Both the position numbers and the translations under genes were made by a program. A stretch of DNA of 64,000 nt from Rozella allomycis CSF55 (Eukaryota > Rozellomycota): the NCBI GenBank assembly GCA_000442015.1, contig KE561209.1, positions 100,353 through 164,352 on the forward strand, written 5' to 3'. The notes beneath the pieces are model-generated. The model made no database searches and was not told where the DNA came from. It was given only the letters and a program-made list of their open reading frames with translations. Positions 1 through 10,855 of the stretch are shown one piece after another (within the stretch, counting starts at the first letter, position 1; each line of letters opens with the position of its first letter).

Positions 1-3000
1 AAAACACAAAAGTTTAAAACATTCAAAACATAAAATGACGCTTTAAATTTGGTAAAACAAATAAAAAGTAATTTATCAATGTTTAAATAATCTAAATTTA
101 CAAAATCATTTTCTATTAAAATTTCAACCATTTTTTGTTCATCCAATTCAAATCCAAGTTTAATTAAAACATCAAAATTAATTAAATCTTTCCTTTTCAT
201 TTCAATAAATTTAAAAATAATTTCTTTATCAATTTGAATTAAATTTAATCTATTTAAAATAATGTAAGAATTAAATAAATGTCTTGAATAAAACAAATCC
301 ATTGATTCTTCAATTAAAACAAAATTTTCTTTAATAATTTCATTCCATTTTATTAAATTTATTGAATTTGAAATTTCATTAATCATTTTCATTAAATCTT
401 TATTAATTTCTTGATATTTCAAATCAAATCCAAAATGACAGGGGTTAAATAATAAAATAGAAAATAATTCACCCAATCTTTTATCATTAATCCATTTATT
501 ATAAATATTCTCATCTTTTAACATTGAAATTGAAAAGATAAACAATTTAATCAATAAAATACTTGAATCTTTATTAAACTGAATTGTTTCACTTTTAAAA
601 TATTTAAATAATTCATTAAAATTTAAATGCTTTGAATAAATTTCATCAAAATCTGTAATTGACATTAAATTTGAATCTATCAACCAACTAGAATATTCCA
701 ACACAGAAACATTATAATTAATCCAATCTCGGTTATTATCATTTACATCATATTCAATGGATGGTGGTAAAATACCTATTAAATCATAATTCTCTTTAAT
801 AACACTCTTTGGATTCTGTAATGATTGTCTTGAATAATCATAATACAATTCCATACAAATTCTTGAATAAATTCTCTCCCTTTTCAATGATTGAGAAAAT
901 AACCAATTCAACAATTCATTCAAATCTTTAAATCTTCTTCTACTCTCATTCAAAGTATTAAACAATTCCTTTTTTGTTTTAATAATTCTAGTCAAATGAT
1001 TTATAGCTTCTCTTGTAACTTTAACTGGAAATTGATCATTTTCAGACATTCTAATAGAAATTAATAAATGTTCCAACAATTCAAATGTAAATTCATCAAC
1101 TAATTCTTCTTGTTCTCTAAATAGTTTATAAATCTTATTCACACAAATAGCTCCACCAAATCTTTTATAAACATTTGGATTAATCAACAAACTATAAATT
1201 CTCTTCAAAAGTGATTTTATATTAATCTTCTCACTAGATTGTTTAATAGAGTACTTTAAAAACTCTAAAATACATTCACCCCCAAATTCATTCAACGCTG
1301 TATTATCATTGGAACAAACTGAATCCAAACAACACTCAAGCAACAGAATCGTTTCAACATTTTCATAGTTTGCATTCCTTGTAAATAAATGAATCAATTG
1401 AAATGTCAGTGGTTTAAACAATTGAACTGCTATTGGTTCAACATCAACTGATAACTTTAATACAATAGGAAATATTCTTTTAAATATTTTACTAAATGAA
1501 TTCTAAATCTAAACTAAATTAATTAAACTTACATTATCTTTAATTCCATTCACATGCTTTCCAATAATAAAGATAATCAAAGCTTGAAGAAACTCACATG
1601 AAGCAACTTTAATTCTTCTCTGTGAAGATTCAAGCGCTAGTTTCACAACCCTTGGAATAAAATCATCAAATATTAAATCTATATTGAAATCTTTAACTGG
1701 AAGTTTATATTTCAATCTACTTTCATTATCCCATGCAATTAAATTCTCAACATTAAAGTTATTCAACAAACTAATATTACAGCCTCCCAAACTACCAATA
1801 AACTTTATTATTCTTTCTTGCAATAATTCAACATCAACGCTTTCAATGTTTTCAATCTTCTCTTTAACATTTCCCACTGCATTAATCTCTTCCTTTTCAA
1901 TTTTAATTAAATATGGATTAAACAAGTACAAAAACTCAGAAATTATATTCTTCAATTCTTCCTTTTTGTTTGCCCATAAATCTTCCAATGTATCCATTGT
2001 AATTACAACCAGTGGTTTAAATGTCAATCCAATCTTTAATGCCAGTTGAAACGCTTCTGTTAACTCTTCAACTTTAATCAAATTCATTTTACAGCCAAAA
2101 AATAACAAATATAAACACGCACAAAGTAATTCATTCTTGTAATGTTTAATCTTCAACTTTAATTCATTCAAAAACACTTTGATTAATTCAATCACATCTT
2201 TATTAACACTTTCAAATTGAATATCTTTAATAATCAAACTCAATATTTTATAATAACCAACAATTTCAAAGTTATCTTCAATCTTATTAATAAGAAATGT
2301 AACAAGTGCAAAATACCAATGATTTATTCTCAATGTTTTAACATTTGTAAAGAAGAGTAATAAAAATCTAACAAGATTATTAAAAATTATAAAATCTTTT
2401 GAAACTTTTAAATCTAATAAACTTATCAATTGCATAGAAGATTCAATAATCTCATCATAAAAAATATCATTAAAATCATTTTCAACTTGAAAAATACTTT
2501 TAAAAATATAAATGTAATCTTCATAAGCATTAACTGAAATATCTTCATAAACACTATTTGGTTCAATTTCATTACAACAACAAGTTAAACAATACAACAC
2601 TCTATTTCACATTTACATTATCTTACTTGTCTTTTTCAAAAACAATTTCAATTGCTTCTTTTCAAACAACATCTTTAACAATCCTTGATACGAATAAATA
2701 ACTGAATTTCTATTCCACTTTTGGATCCTCGGATAATTACAAAATAAATATTTCGCAAAGTTATAAACTTGCTCCATAAATTTCTCATTTAAAACTTCAA
2801 ACTCTTTGCCAATCAATGTAAACGCTTGAATAATTGATCCCAATTGACTCAGAATTTGTTCATTCTCATTACTCTTCACACTAGAAAACATCCATCCACA
2901 ATGAAACAATAAACTCTCCAACATTGATTCAAGTTCCTTCACTTTAACAAATCTCTTACAAACACACGCAAAATACCCATAGCCTCTAATCCCCATCGCC

Positions 3001-4252
3001 AATGTTTTAATATTTCCTTGTCCATTCTTCATCAAATCTGAAAACTTTTCAATAAAAAACTTTTCAAAATATTTATGCTTATTTACCCAAAAACAATCTC
3101 TTCCAATCAAATCATCGCTCTTTTCACAAATCATTTTGGGAATCTCTTTCAAAAATGACTCCATTGCTTTCAATCCCAACTTTTCAATATCTTTGTTATT
3201 ATGTTGACTCGTTTCCAAAAGTAATCCATAACAATTCCTATAATCTTTGACTAGAAACTCTTCAAATAAATTCACAATATTCATAAACAAACTCAGCGAT
3301 TCTTCATCACAATAAATTANTCAAGGATTCTTCATCACAATAAATTGTTTCAATTACCTCTACATACATCGTATCTTTTCAAATTCTCTGGCGGCTTCAT
3401 TGTCGCTTTAACACACAAATACAGCTTTTTAACCAAATCATTCACACCTTTCACAAACAATCTTTAAATTTACTCTCAATAAATCTACTTGACTCTTTCA
3501 CTTTTAAAAATTCATTCATCCCTTTCAATGCTCCAGCCAACAACATCAATTCAGTCTTTTTCTTTGTCTCAAACACCTCAAAGTAAACCACTTGCATAGC
3601 CATTTTCACAAACTGCACAATCTTCTTTTCATCCTTGATATGCTGGAAATGTATCCCAACAATAGTCCCCAACAAACACAATATCGCGCCTTTCACAGCA
3701 GGCCGCAAATTCGTTTGCTGTCTCACATACTCCAACACAAATCTCTCAAACAATGCATTCACACCCAACCTCTCCTCAACACTACCATCCTCTCTTCTCA
3801 TCACCAACAATGTTTGCACAAGATCCAACGCCGCCTTTTTCACCTTGGAATCTTTGTCCACCGTAAACAAGTACACACTCAGATCCTATCACACATCCAC
3901 ATTCCTCATACCTTTAAAAGAATATCATATTCACTTCCTACAAACTTTTCATGCTCAACCAACACGTACTGCAATACCTCCAGCAATACACCTCGGGTTG
4001 CCGCATCGTCGTTCTGCGCGACACTCTTCCTGATATATTCCAATATACCTTTTTGATTGTCAAACATTAAAACTATCATCATTTCTGAAAATTACAGCAG
4101 ATCTATTTACTAATGTCCTTTTCTTCGATTATATCAACTTGGACCATATGACTTATTTCAGCAGCTACTAGCTTTGTATCGTTCTCTGTATACAGAGACT
4201 GGATACGATCGGATAATATTTGAATCGCACTTTCGCTTGATATTAAAACCAT
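1..4252 (-). CDS. PRKDC: DNA-PKcs, N-terminal part (runs off the left edge)
   Basis: Catalytic subunit of DNA-dependent protein kinase, the PI3K-like kinase that acts with Ku in end joining of DNA breaks in the nucleus. About 1,350 residues of the N-terminal HEAT-repeat solenoid lie here; the kinase domain is outside the window. Seen: blocks collinear with vertebrate DNA-PKcs, for example IRGYGYFA (human IRGYGLFA), KFIGSLGG (QMLGSLGG), FIPRVVKLAL, VASCEFLQALIIFIIGK, PLTFQLIHLFTRN and LEFLKYSIKQ (EFLKWSIKQ). Start chosen at 4252, which opens MVLISSESAIQILS. Introns read at 4085-4110, 3886-3911, 3448-3473, 2600-2626 and 1503-1532 (26-30 nt). Around 3320-3390 an N sits between 21-bp direct repeats and I could not join the frame cleanly there; this looks like an assembly join, not gene damage. 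FRAP, ATM and TRRAP are excluded by the block matches. Confidence 0.9.
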
Positions 4253-4732
4253 AAATTTTGAATATCAGGTTGTGTCCCTAACAGAAAATTCCTAAAATTT
4301 GACATTACACATTTCGTCGAACACATCAGGGCATTTTTTCATCCAGATCAAAAGAATTGTTTTGTTTCACTGTTTCTTACATTCTTCATGCATCGAAGAA
4401 TGCTTTACATTATGATTGTCAATCCATCTACTTGCTATGAAATTGGGGAAATGCATAAATTACGAAAGAATTTAAAATTTGTCCCATCTAATCACCAATT
4501 TACAAAGTTAATTGATGAGTAATTCTGAGTTTAACTGAAAAAACTATATAGTTCAATATTACTTAATGAATTAATGCTTGAAAATTAATAAATTAATGAA
4601 TTTGTCAGTAATCAATAATATTTCAAAAATAATTTTTATATATTTTAAATATTTTTTGAAGGTTGGACAAGCCACCCTAGAAATCTCACACTTTAAAAAC
4701 CTTCTAAGGTTTCTAGCCCCCATACCCTGGTA
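4253..4732. other. Intergenic region between DNA-PKcs and the Crinkler-like gene
   Basis: 480 bp, AT-rich, upstream of two divergent genes. It must hold both promoters. The only visible structure is a short interrupted palindrome (aacctt-ct-aaggtt) near 4698-4711 just before the effector start. No ORF or RNA gene seen. Confidence 0.6.
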
Positions 4733-6357
4733 ATGAGTTCGATAGAAGAATTAGTGGACAGCAATATTCAAGTGCTAGAAAACCAACTGGAAGAGCTGAA
4801 AAATCAACCAAAATACAAAGAATTNCAAGTCCTGGAACATCAACTGGAAGAGCTGAAAAACCAAATAGTTGAGCTGGAAAATCAACCAAAATACAAAGAA
4901 TTACTTGCTAGATTTAATCGGGGAGATATGACTGTTTTAGCTGATGCTGCTTGGCAGAGTTATCAAAAGAAGGAAGAGCAGTTACGAGAGCAGAAAAACA
5001 TGCTCTTAAAGACGAAACAGCAGTTACGAGAGGAGAACAAACATATTCGACAACAAACGGACGTGGAATATGAAAAGTTTGACGGGTCCAAGTATTCGCT
5101 AAGGTTTCCATTTTTTCAAGATAACGGAGCGAAGTATCTTGGAGTGATAGGGCGGGAGAAACAGTTTCAAGAAATCAACAAGGCTGTAGATAACAACATA
5201 ACCGCGCCAAAGTACTCACCCATGATAATAACGGGAAGTCGTGGCATTGGGAAAACCTTTTTACTGAAGAAGATAGGGATGCAAGATAATCGTAACCTCG
5301 CTAATGAGAAGCTTACGCGATCTAAAGAATGTGGCCGAATAATATCATATGACTGTACTTGTTATCCGGTGCAAACAAAAATCTCGGAAAAATTTATTAA
5401 ATCGTTGGACCTTTTCTTTCCTTGCCTTATGATCTATTTCTTGTGTGATATGTTTAACGAGCGACAGGTTGATGGCATTAGCTTCTTCAAAGTTGCTGAT
5501 GTAGAACGTGTTTTAACTCATCAAGGAAAACAAAGCAAATTTAACGAGTGGATAGAAACAATGAGGAAAAGTTCAGTTGACGATGTTGCGGCAGAGTATA
5601 TCCGATTGACCAATATTGCTTTTGGTGTCAAGTACGATAATTCCGAGGCGCCACTTGTTATTCTTTTAGATGAAATGCAGTATTGGGGCATAGAAATCAA
5701 CGTTCATTCCAACTTTGAGGGGAAAAGCCACACAATTCTCAGTTATCTCCTTTACAAGCTTTTCCGGTGTCGGCCGGTGTGCATTTGCACCGGAACGCAC
5801 AATGGCAATATATTTGAGATCACAAAAAAGTCTGTTATAGTGCCAACATCTATTGATATTCAAGTATTCAGTGAAGAAGAATGTAAATTATATTGGCGGA
5901 AGATGACTAAGCATTGGATGAAGGAGAATAAGAAGGAACACAAGAACGAAAAGAAGATTGAGTATTCTGTAGATGATGTAGATGTAATAGAATTGATCTA
6001 TGCTTCGTACAGAATCCCTCGCTTATTGTATCTGGCGACACTTGAATGGTTTCAAGGAAAATGTGATAGATCAGAAACAGAAATTGTTCTTCAATCATTT
6101 AAGGAAGCTGCAAGAAAATATTACACTGAATTGTTCAATTTCGTGATTTCTGATGATCTTTTTTCTGTGGCGGAAATCGTACAAGTTATACTCCACTGCT
6201 CTGTCTGCATAGAGCTGGATTTGGACTCCATGGTTCCAGGATCAAACCGTTGGAAGTGGAAAGATTTAGTGCACAAATCCATCATATTTCCGGCGAATAA
6301 TTCTAATACTTATCTCTTGCCGTTTACATACATTTGGAACAATGCCAACGGTGCCAT
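4733..6357 (+). CDS. Crinkler-like P-loop ATPase effector, first piece (up to an assembly N)
   Basis: Resembles the ATPase part of Crinkler (CRN) effectors known from oomycetes, chytrids and Rozella; such proteins usually go to the host nucleus. Seen: a coiled-coil start built of repeated LEELKNQ units (an N at 4825 lies inside this repeat), then a P-loop NTPase domain with Walker A GSRGIGKTFLL at about residues 165-175 and Walker B LVILLDEMQ near 308-316. A lysine-rich linker follows. I see no classical secretion signal and no LFLAK header. The piece ends at the N at 6358, where a 402-bp stretch is repeated downstream. Base composition is less AT-rich than in the neighbours, which fits recent acquisition or different constraint. 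Whether the locus is whole in the organism cannot be told from this assembly. Confidence 0.7.
5956..6357. repeat. 402-bp direct repeat, copy 1 (copy 2 at 6447-6848)
   Basis: The stretch from gattgagtattctg to ggtgccat is repeated without any difference that I can see, 491 bp downstream. Copy 1 ends directly at the N at 6358. Exact identity next to an N suggests two contigs with overlapping or allelic ends placed side by side instead of merged. Confidence 0.85.
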
Positions 6358-6358
6358 N

Positions 6359-7512
6359 CGAAAGACAAGGAGATCAAGAAGGACAAAAAAGATAAGGAGC
6401 ATACGAAAGACAAGAAAGACAAGAAGAGCAAAAAGAAGAACAAGGAGATTGAGTATTCTGTAGATGATGTAGATGTAATAGAATTGATCTATGCTTCGTA
6501 CAGAATCCCTCGCTTATTGTATCTGGCGACACTTGAATGGTTTCAAGGAAAATGTGATAGATCAGAAACAGAAATTGTTCTTCAATCATTTAAGGAAGCT
6601 GCAAGAAAATATTACACTGAATTGTTCAATTTCGTGATTTCTGATGATCTTTTTTCTGTGGCGGAAATCGTACAAGTTATACTCCACTGCTCTGTCTGCA
6701 TAGAGCTGGATTTGGACTCCATGGTTCCAGGATCAAACCGTTGGAAGTGGAAAGATTTAGTGCACAAATCCATCATATTTCCGGCGAATAATTCTAATAC
6801 TTATCTCTTGCCGTTTACATACATTTGGAACAATGCCAACGGTGCCATGCGTCGGAGAAAAAAGGAAATTAGAAATCATATCCATCAATTGATTCCTGGC
6901 TTAGTTTTAGAAGATCTCGTCTTTGATTTCCAAAAGTATTACAATGCTGACCCTGAAAAAATTGGCGATATCTTTGAAAATTTAATTGTGTCGTCTACCG
7001 CAGTGAAGATTTACCTGTCTACTATTAAATCTCTATTTGGAGTCTTTGGCTGTGATTATGCGATATTGGGCAGATTTTCTGCTAGAAACATCAATGGAAT
7101 CGAACGACCTCCGACAGCAGTATTTGTTGATGCTTGTCCAGACAACAAAATTACACATAACATTCACGCTACCGCAGCTCATCATAACTTCGTATTGCAA
7201 ACGTTGCACAAAGATGAAAGAGGACATGAACATCAGGTTGCGGTTGCTTGTTCAATGATAGCCACTCCCTCGGCAGCGTCCGTCGTTTCTCAAATGAAAA
7301 TTAGTAAACAGTCACAAAAAGAAGTAGATCTCTTGCTATGGATTCTCGAGGATAATGAACATCAATTACTTGAATCAAATGCAGTTGTGTCTACTTATGT
7401 CTCTCAAGGTCGTTTATTGTTTATCAACCCGGACAAATGCTGCAATCGTATGGCGCTCGATCTTATCTCTCTGTCCAAGAAGGTTAACTCAAGAAAACGT
7501 CCCCTTGAATAA
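6359..7512 (+). CDS. Crinkler-like effector, second piece with nuclease-like C-terminus
   Basis: Begins right after the N at 6358 with a strongly basic segment (KDKEIKKDKKDKEHTKDKKD and more lysines), which could act as a nuclear localisation signal. It then repeats the end of the ATPase region exactly (6447-6848 equals 5956-6357) and continues to a C-terminal domain of about 220 residues. That domain has GDIFENLIVSS and IERPPTAVFVDACPDNK, an arrangement I read as the restriction-endonuclease-like (PD-D/ExK) fold often fused to CRN ATPases; this is inference. Ends at 7512. The pair of pieces probably represents one locus split by an assembly join or two near-identical paralogues; the sequence alone does not decide. 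Confidence 0.6.
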
Positions 7513-8616
7513 ACAGACTTCATGTTTCATAAATATATAGAGTTGTTGTTAATTTTAATTTTGCACGAAAGATCCCCATGTGAACACTGAATTCCAACAT
7601 GTTTCATGTTTCTAACCAAGAAATATGGAATTGAATAACACGTGATTTNCCTCATTCTTTTCAAACCTGAGAGGCTGAGCAACCTCATCACATGTGACGG
7701 TATTATTGGCATTTGAAACATTTCACTTTTTTAGTGACTAACAATATTTTGAATAGAAAGGAATTACGAAAGCGATTTTTTCAAAGTTCTTGCAAAATAT
7801 GAATTGGACTGCAGTGAGCACGGGTCAGGAATCAAATATATCAAATTTTATGATGTTGTTATGAATTACGTTTAAAACTATTGTTTATTGATTTCATATC
7901 TCACTTCATATTTAAAGAACAATTTCTATACATTCCAGATTGCGCTAGATGCTANTGGCTTCTGCTAGAACTTTGCCGGAGATCTTATAGAGAATGATTT
8001 TATGTTCGAGTGATTGTCTTACAAATCATTTACAGAATAAATAAGGTCTAATTTCTAANAAATGTTGCTGTCATCAAACTTTATGTAACCATCATAAGAT
8101 CCGGTATGTTTATTGTAGGTTAAACTAAGATCCGAATTATTCAATCCTCCCACAGACCCTGAGAAAAATATGAAATTTTTATTGCTAGTGAAAATGTGAT
8201 TCCTTTTCATAAACAGAGCGTACTTCTCTGGGTTACTTTGTTATAGATATTAACATTTGAATGTACTTATCAGTATTTTTCATAGTCAAATCAGCTGTCC
8301 ATTTATCTAAAGTTTGTTCATTTGGAGCAGTAATTTGTATGTTCAAGTGTCTTGGTTCCATTTCATTGATTTCATCATTTGAATCAAATTTATATTTTCT
8401 TACTTAATACACCAGGCGATGCGGTCGTGACATACACAAATATGACAAAGATCAGAAAGACAGAAAACATAATTGTTGATGTTTACCTCGATCTATTCCA
8501 ACAAACTTTTGATGCCTAGTCTATTCCATAATGCTGAACTAAAAATGTTTGTGAATAGTTCGTGAATAAAATAACAATCATTTTAGTGAGTTCCTTTTCG
8601 TGCAAAGAGTAAGGAG
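7513..8616. other. Gene-poor, repeat-rich stretch with three single Ns
   Basis: About 1.1 kb after the Crinkler-like gene. Ns at 7649, 7955 and 8059. I see no ORF of interest and no convincing element ends. The next features to the right are a short retroposon and a gene relic, so this is the accessory part of the window. Confidence 0.5.
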
Positions 8617-8787
8617 CAAAGCCACGCCCACCTTGGCCTTCCGCAACCGAGACGGCCTAAAGGAAAGGTATGGCTTAATCTCCATATCTGGTCTTGTCTC
8701 GCACAATGACATCATATAGATGTTTGGTTGATGCGACCGGAACCCTCTCGTAAATAAATTTTCATTTCATTTCAAAGCCACGCCCAC
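8617..8787 (+). mobile_element. Short retroposon (SINE or 5'-truncated LINE) with 15-bp target-site duplications
   Basis: A perfect 15-bp repeat caaagccacgcccac occurs at 8617-8631 and 8773-8787 and encloses 141 bp (8632-8772). The insert ends in attttcatttcattt, a simple-repeat tail typical of LINE-mobilised sequences, and is visibly more GC-rich than its surroundings. No clear tRNA A/B boxes were found, so a 5'-truncated LINE end or a non-tRNA SINE is possible. Perfect target duplications suggest a recent insertion. Confidence 0.7.
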
Positions 8788-8833
8788 GATGAATGAAAAA
8801 CATTGGAAGGGATATTACTAGTCTAAATCAATT

Positions 8834-9036
8834 AAGTTATGCGCCAAAGCAAATGCATACTTTCGAAAAGAGCAAGTCGAAAAGTCAGGCAAGAAATTCC
8901 AGCTTCAAGATTATGAAAATGCTTTAAAAGAATTTACAAAACCTATTCAGCTGATATGAATCATATTTTGTATGATTGTAGAGCCGAAGTTTTCGAGCGT
9001 TTAAAAGATTAAGAGACAGCGAAAGCAGTGCTTTGA
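8834..9036 (+). pseudogene. Relic of a TPR-repeat protein gene
   Basis: A tetratricopeptide-like helix pair can be read in two frames: CAKANAYFRKEQVEKS and QDYENALKEFTKPIQL, followed one base out of frame by MNHILYDCRAEVFERLKD, a stop, then ETAKAVL. The spacing matches one and a half TPR motifs of the STI1/TTC type (for example YENALKEFTKAIELNPNNHILYSNRA). The frame break and the stop, with no flanking ORF, point to a decayed gene copy. A very short spliced gene is less likely. Confidence 0.5.
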
Positions 9037-9248
9037 ACACAATAAAATACCTCACCTGTGGTTTTCACTATTTCTTTTCGTGTGCCATCTTTAACACAAT
9101 ATGTATTATGAATAATTTAATAATTTTGAAACCAGTAAAATTCGTCTTTAGACATTGACATTAATAATCGCCTTGAATCTATCAAACTCTTTAATATACG
9201 CAACAAGGNGAAAGTTGAATATTTTCAAACAAAATTAGGATGCTTAGG

Positions 9249-9825
9249 TGTCGTACCAGGGATTCTCATTCCATATTTCATAGAGGGATTCTCATAGTCA
9301 TCCCACACATCTTAGAATAATTATCAAAGAGAGGAGTCGACATCATTTGCTTGTGATTATTGAGCTCTAAATCCTACTTTACAGCATGNGTTTTCATTCA
9401 ATCCTTCAAATGCCTTCACTATAGCGCAACCATTGGGCACGGCGTGAAATTCTTAAGAAGATTTTTAGAAGGTTCCGTAAAAATTTCAGCCTCANAAGCC
9501 TCGAGATGAAATGCACCACCACAATCAAATAGTCGCGCCTTAGAGTATCTCAGGAGATTGTGTTCAGACAGTCCGTTTGCTAAAACCAAAATACAGCTTG
9601 TTTGTCTCTCGAAGCTTCGTATAATTTATTATAGCTTATTAGCTCGGCCATAACTAATTGAAGAGGAAGATAATGGCCATGATGAGCAACTGCTGAAAAT
9701 CGGGGATTTTTGGTGCATGTGGACTGTNTTCTTTGAGAGTTGTGACTCCTCTCTTTAATAATTATTATAAGAAGGGTGGGATGAGAATCCCTCTATGAAT
9801 TGGTATGAGAATTCCTGGTACGACA
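9249..9825. mobile_element. MITE-like element with about 85-bp terminal inverted repeats
   Basis: The left end (9249-9338) and the reverse complement of the right end (9744-9825) agree over almost their whole length: both start TGTCGTACCAGG, share ATTCTCAT, CATAGAGGGATTCTCAT, CCCAC and AATAATTAT, and finish AAAGAGAGGAGTC. The interior of about 400 bp has no ORF. Three Ns (9389, 9495, 9728) lie inside. A non-autonomous DNA transposon with long inverted ends fits best. No clear target-site duplication was found, so the superfamily is open. Confidence 0.75.
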
Positions 9826-9831
9826 TTACCC

Positions 9832-9867
9832 CCTTCCAGTAGCTGGAGGCGTTTNTTTTTACGCCTG
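9832..9867. repeat. Two adjoining short hairpins
   Basis: ccttccagtagctggagg and aggcgtttntttttacgcct are each nearly perfect inverted repeats, lying back to back just outside the right end of the MITE. They may be the terminal hairpins of another short element or of a terminator. An N at 9855 is in the second loop. Confidence 0.4.
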
Positions 9868-9925
9868 TCGTTGTTATTTTTTCACCCAAAGGAAATTGTA
9901 AATAAATCTATTATGCAATCTATAT

Positions 9926-10532
9926 TTATTTGAAAAATATTCGTTCTAAATTCTTCTTACGAGTAGGAGCTCTACAAACAGGACATTCTAAGTAAAATTG
10001 AATAATGATGGATACCGCACTTTTGTTCTAACCATTGAATCCAGCATTTATCACAGCACTTGTGAGAACAAGGAGCTTTGGCCGGACTAGATGGTTTATT
10101 GTGACAAATGGGACAAACATCAATATTAGAATTGTTATTATAGTCTATATTTTCATCCGAATTTAAATCAATAACAGGAACTTGTTTTGGTTTTAATCTT
10201 GCGACAACTGGCTCTATCTTTATGCTTGTTTTTCCAATAAACTTTTCGTCTAGCTTTTTACGAGATTCAATTGAGCAACATGTAATGAATTTAGATTTAA
10301 GAGTGGATGGAAGTTGATTGGAAAAGGCTTCCTTGATTGTTGGATAATTTTGAAACAATTCGTGGAGATTCTTGAAAACAGTATCTACTGGCAATCGTTT
10401 ATTTTTCAATGATGACATTAACATTTGGTATGATTGATAATCATTGGTGCTTAAGGATGATTTAACCAATTTGGAAAATATTTGACCTTTTGTCTGTTGA
10501 GATTGAACTTGTTNAGCAACCAATTCCAACAT
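9926..10532 (-). CDS. Orphan RING-finger protein with RTEL1 C-terminus-like helical domain
   Basis: Short protein of about 190 residues. The N-terminal half (NDYQSYQMLMSSLKNKRLP, then a helix, then LPSTLKSKF) resembles the harmonin-like helical repeat in the C-terminal tail of the helicase RTEL1. The C-terminal half is a C3HC4-type RING: CPICHNKP, CSHKCCDKCWIQWLEQK, then CPVCRAPTRKK after a 28-nt intron at 9988-10015. RING fingers of this kind act in ubiquitin ligases. RTEL1 in animals can also end in harmonin repeats and a RING-like finger, so this may be the detached tail of such a helicase. The helicase part is not upstream: an N at 10514 lies near the start, and an LTR fragment begins 46 bp away. 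A separate small gene is equally possible. Confidence 0.6.
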
Positions 10533-10577
10533 TTAACCATAATTGATGATTGGCATATTTATTAATATTATACAGTA

Positions 10578-10625
10578 TGTCGCTCCATGCGCTCATAGAA
10601 TCTTAATCCTCGTAAATTGGATAAT
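10578..10625 (+). mobile_element. LTR fragment (5' end only)
   Basis: 48 bp starting TGTCGCTCCATGCGCTCATA match the 5' end of the solo LTR at 25890-26476 (read on the minus strand) with few differences. The match stops at the N at 10626. Fossil remnant of the same LTR retroelement family. Confidence 0.65.
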
Positions 10626-10626
10626 N

Positions 10627-10855
10627 AATCGGTGATATGTATATGTGAGATATGTTACATTCCTGTATGTTGCTATGATTACTATGGTTGTATAGATCAA
10701 CGCATTAATATATATCTGAAAATAGATATCTTTTATACTTTAATACAAAAAGAATTCTTCTGCTTGCGAAAAAATCATGTGTCGATTTTCATCGCAAAAT
10801 ATTCTTTTCTGGTAAACTCATAAATGAAGTTGATGTTTATTTTAGTATTTACTAT
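10627..10855. other. Short stretch without a supported gene
   Basis: AT-rich; a 68-residue plus-strand ORF exists at 10617-10823 but it contains the N at 10626, has no recognisable motif and no spliced continuation. Treated as chance. Confidence 0.5.

Noticed and set aside
3592-4056. Overlapping plus-strand ORFs of 154 and 132 residues
   Set aside because: Antisense shadows of DNA-PKcs exons, which match the family in order.
8632-8772. tRNA-derived SINE with A and B boxes
   Set aside because: No convincing box A or B on either strand; only the tail and target duplications are supported.
9440-9470. cggcgtgaaattcttaag looks like a piece of 18S rRNA (GGTGAAATTCTTGGA)
   Set aside because: Only about 10 bases agree, the flanks do not match rRNA, and the stretch lies inside the MITE.
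10617-10823. Plus-strand ORF of 68 residues with Cys/Tyr-rich start
   Set aside because: Crosses an N, no homology recognised, no spliced continuation.
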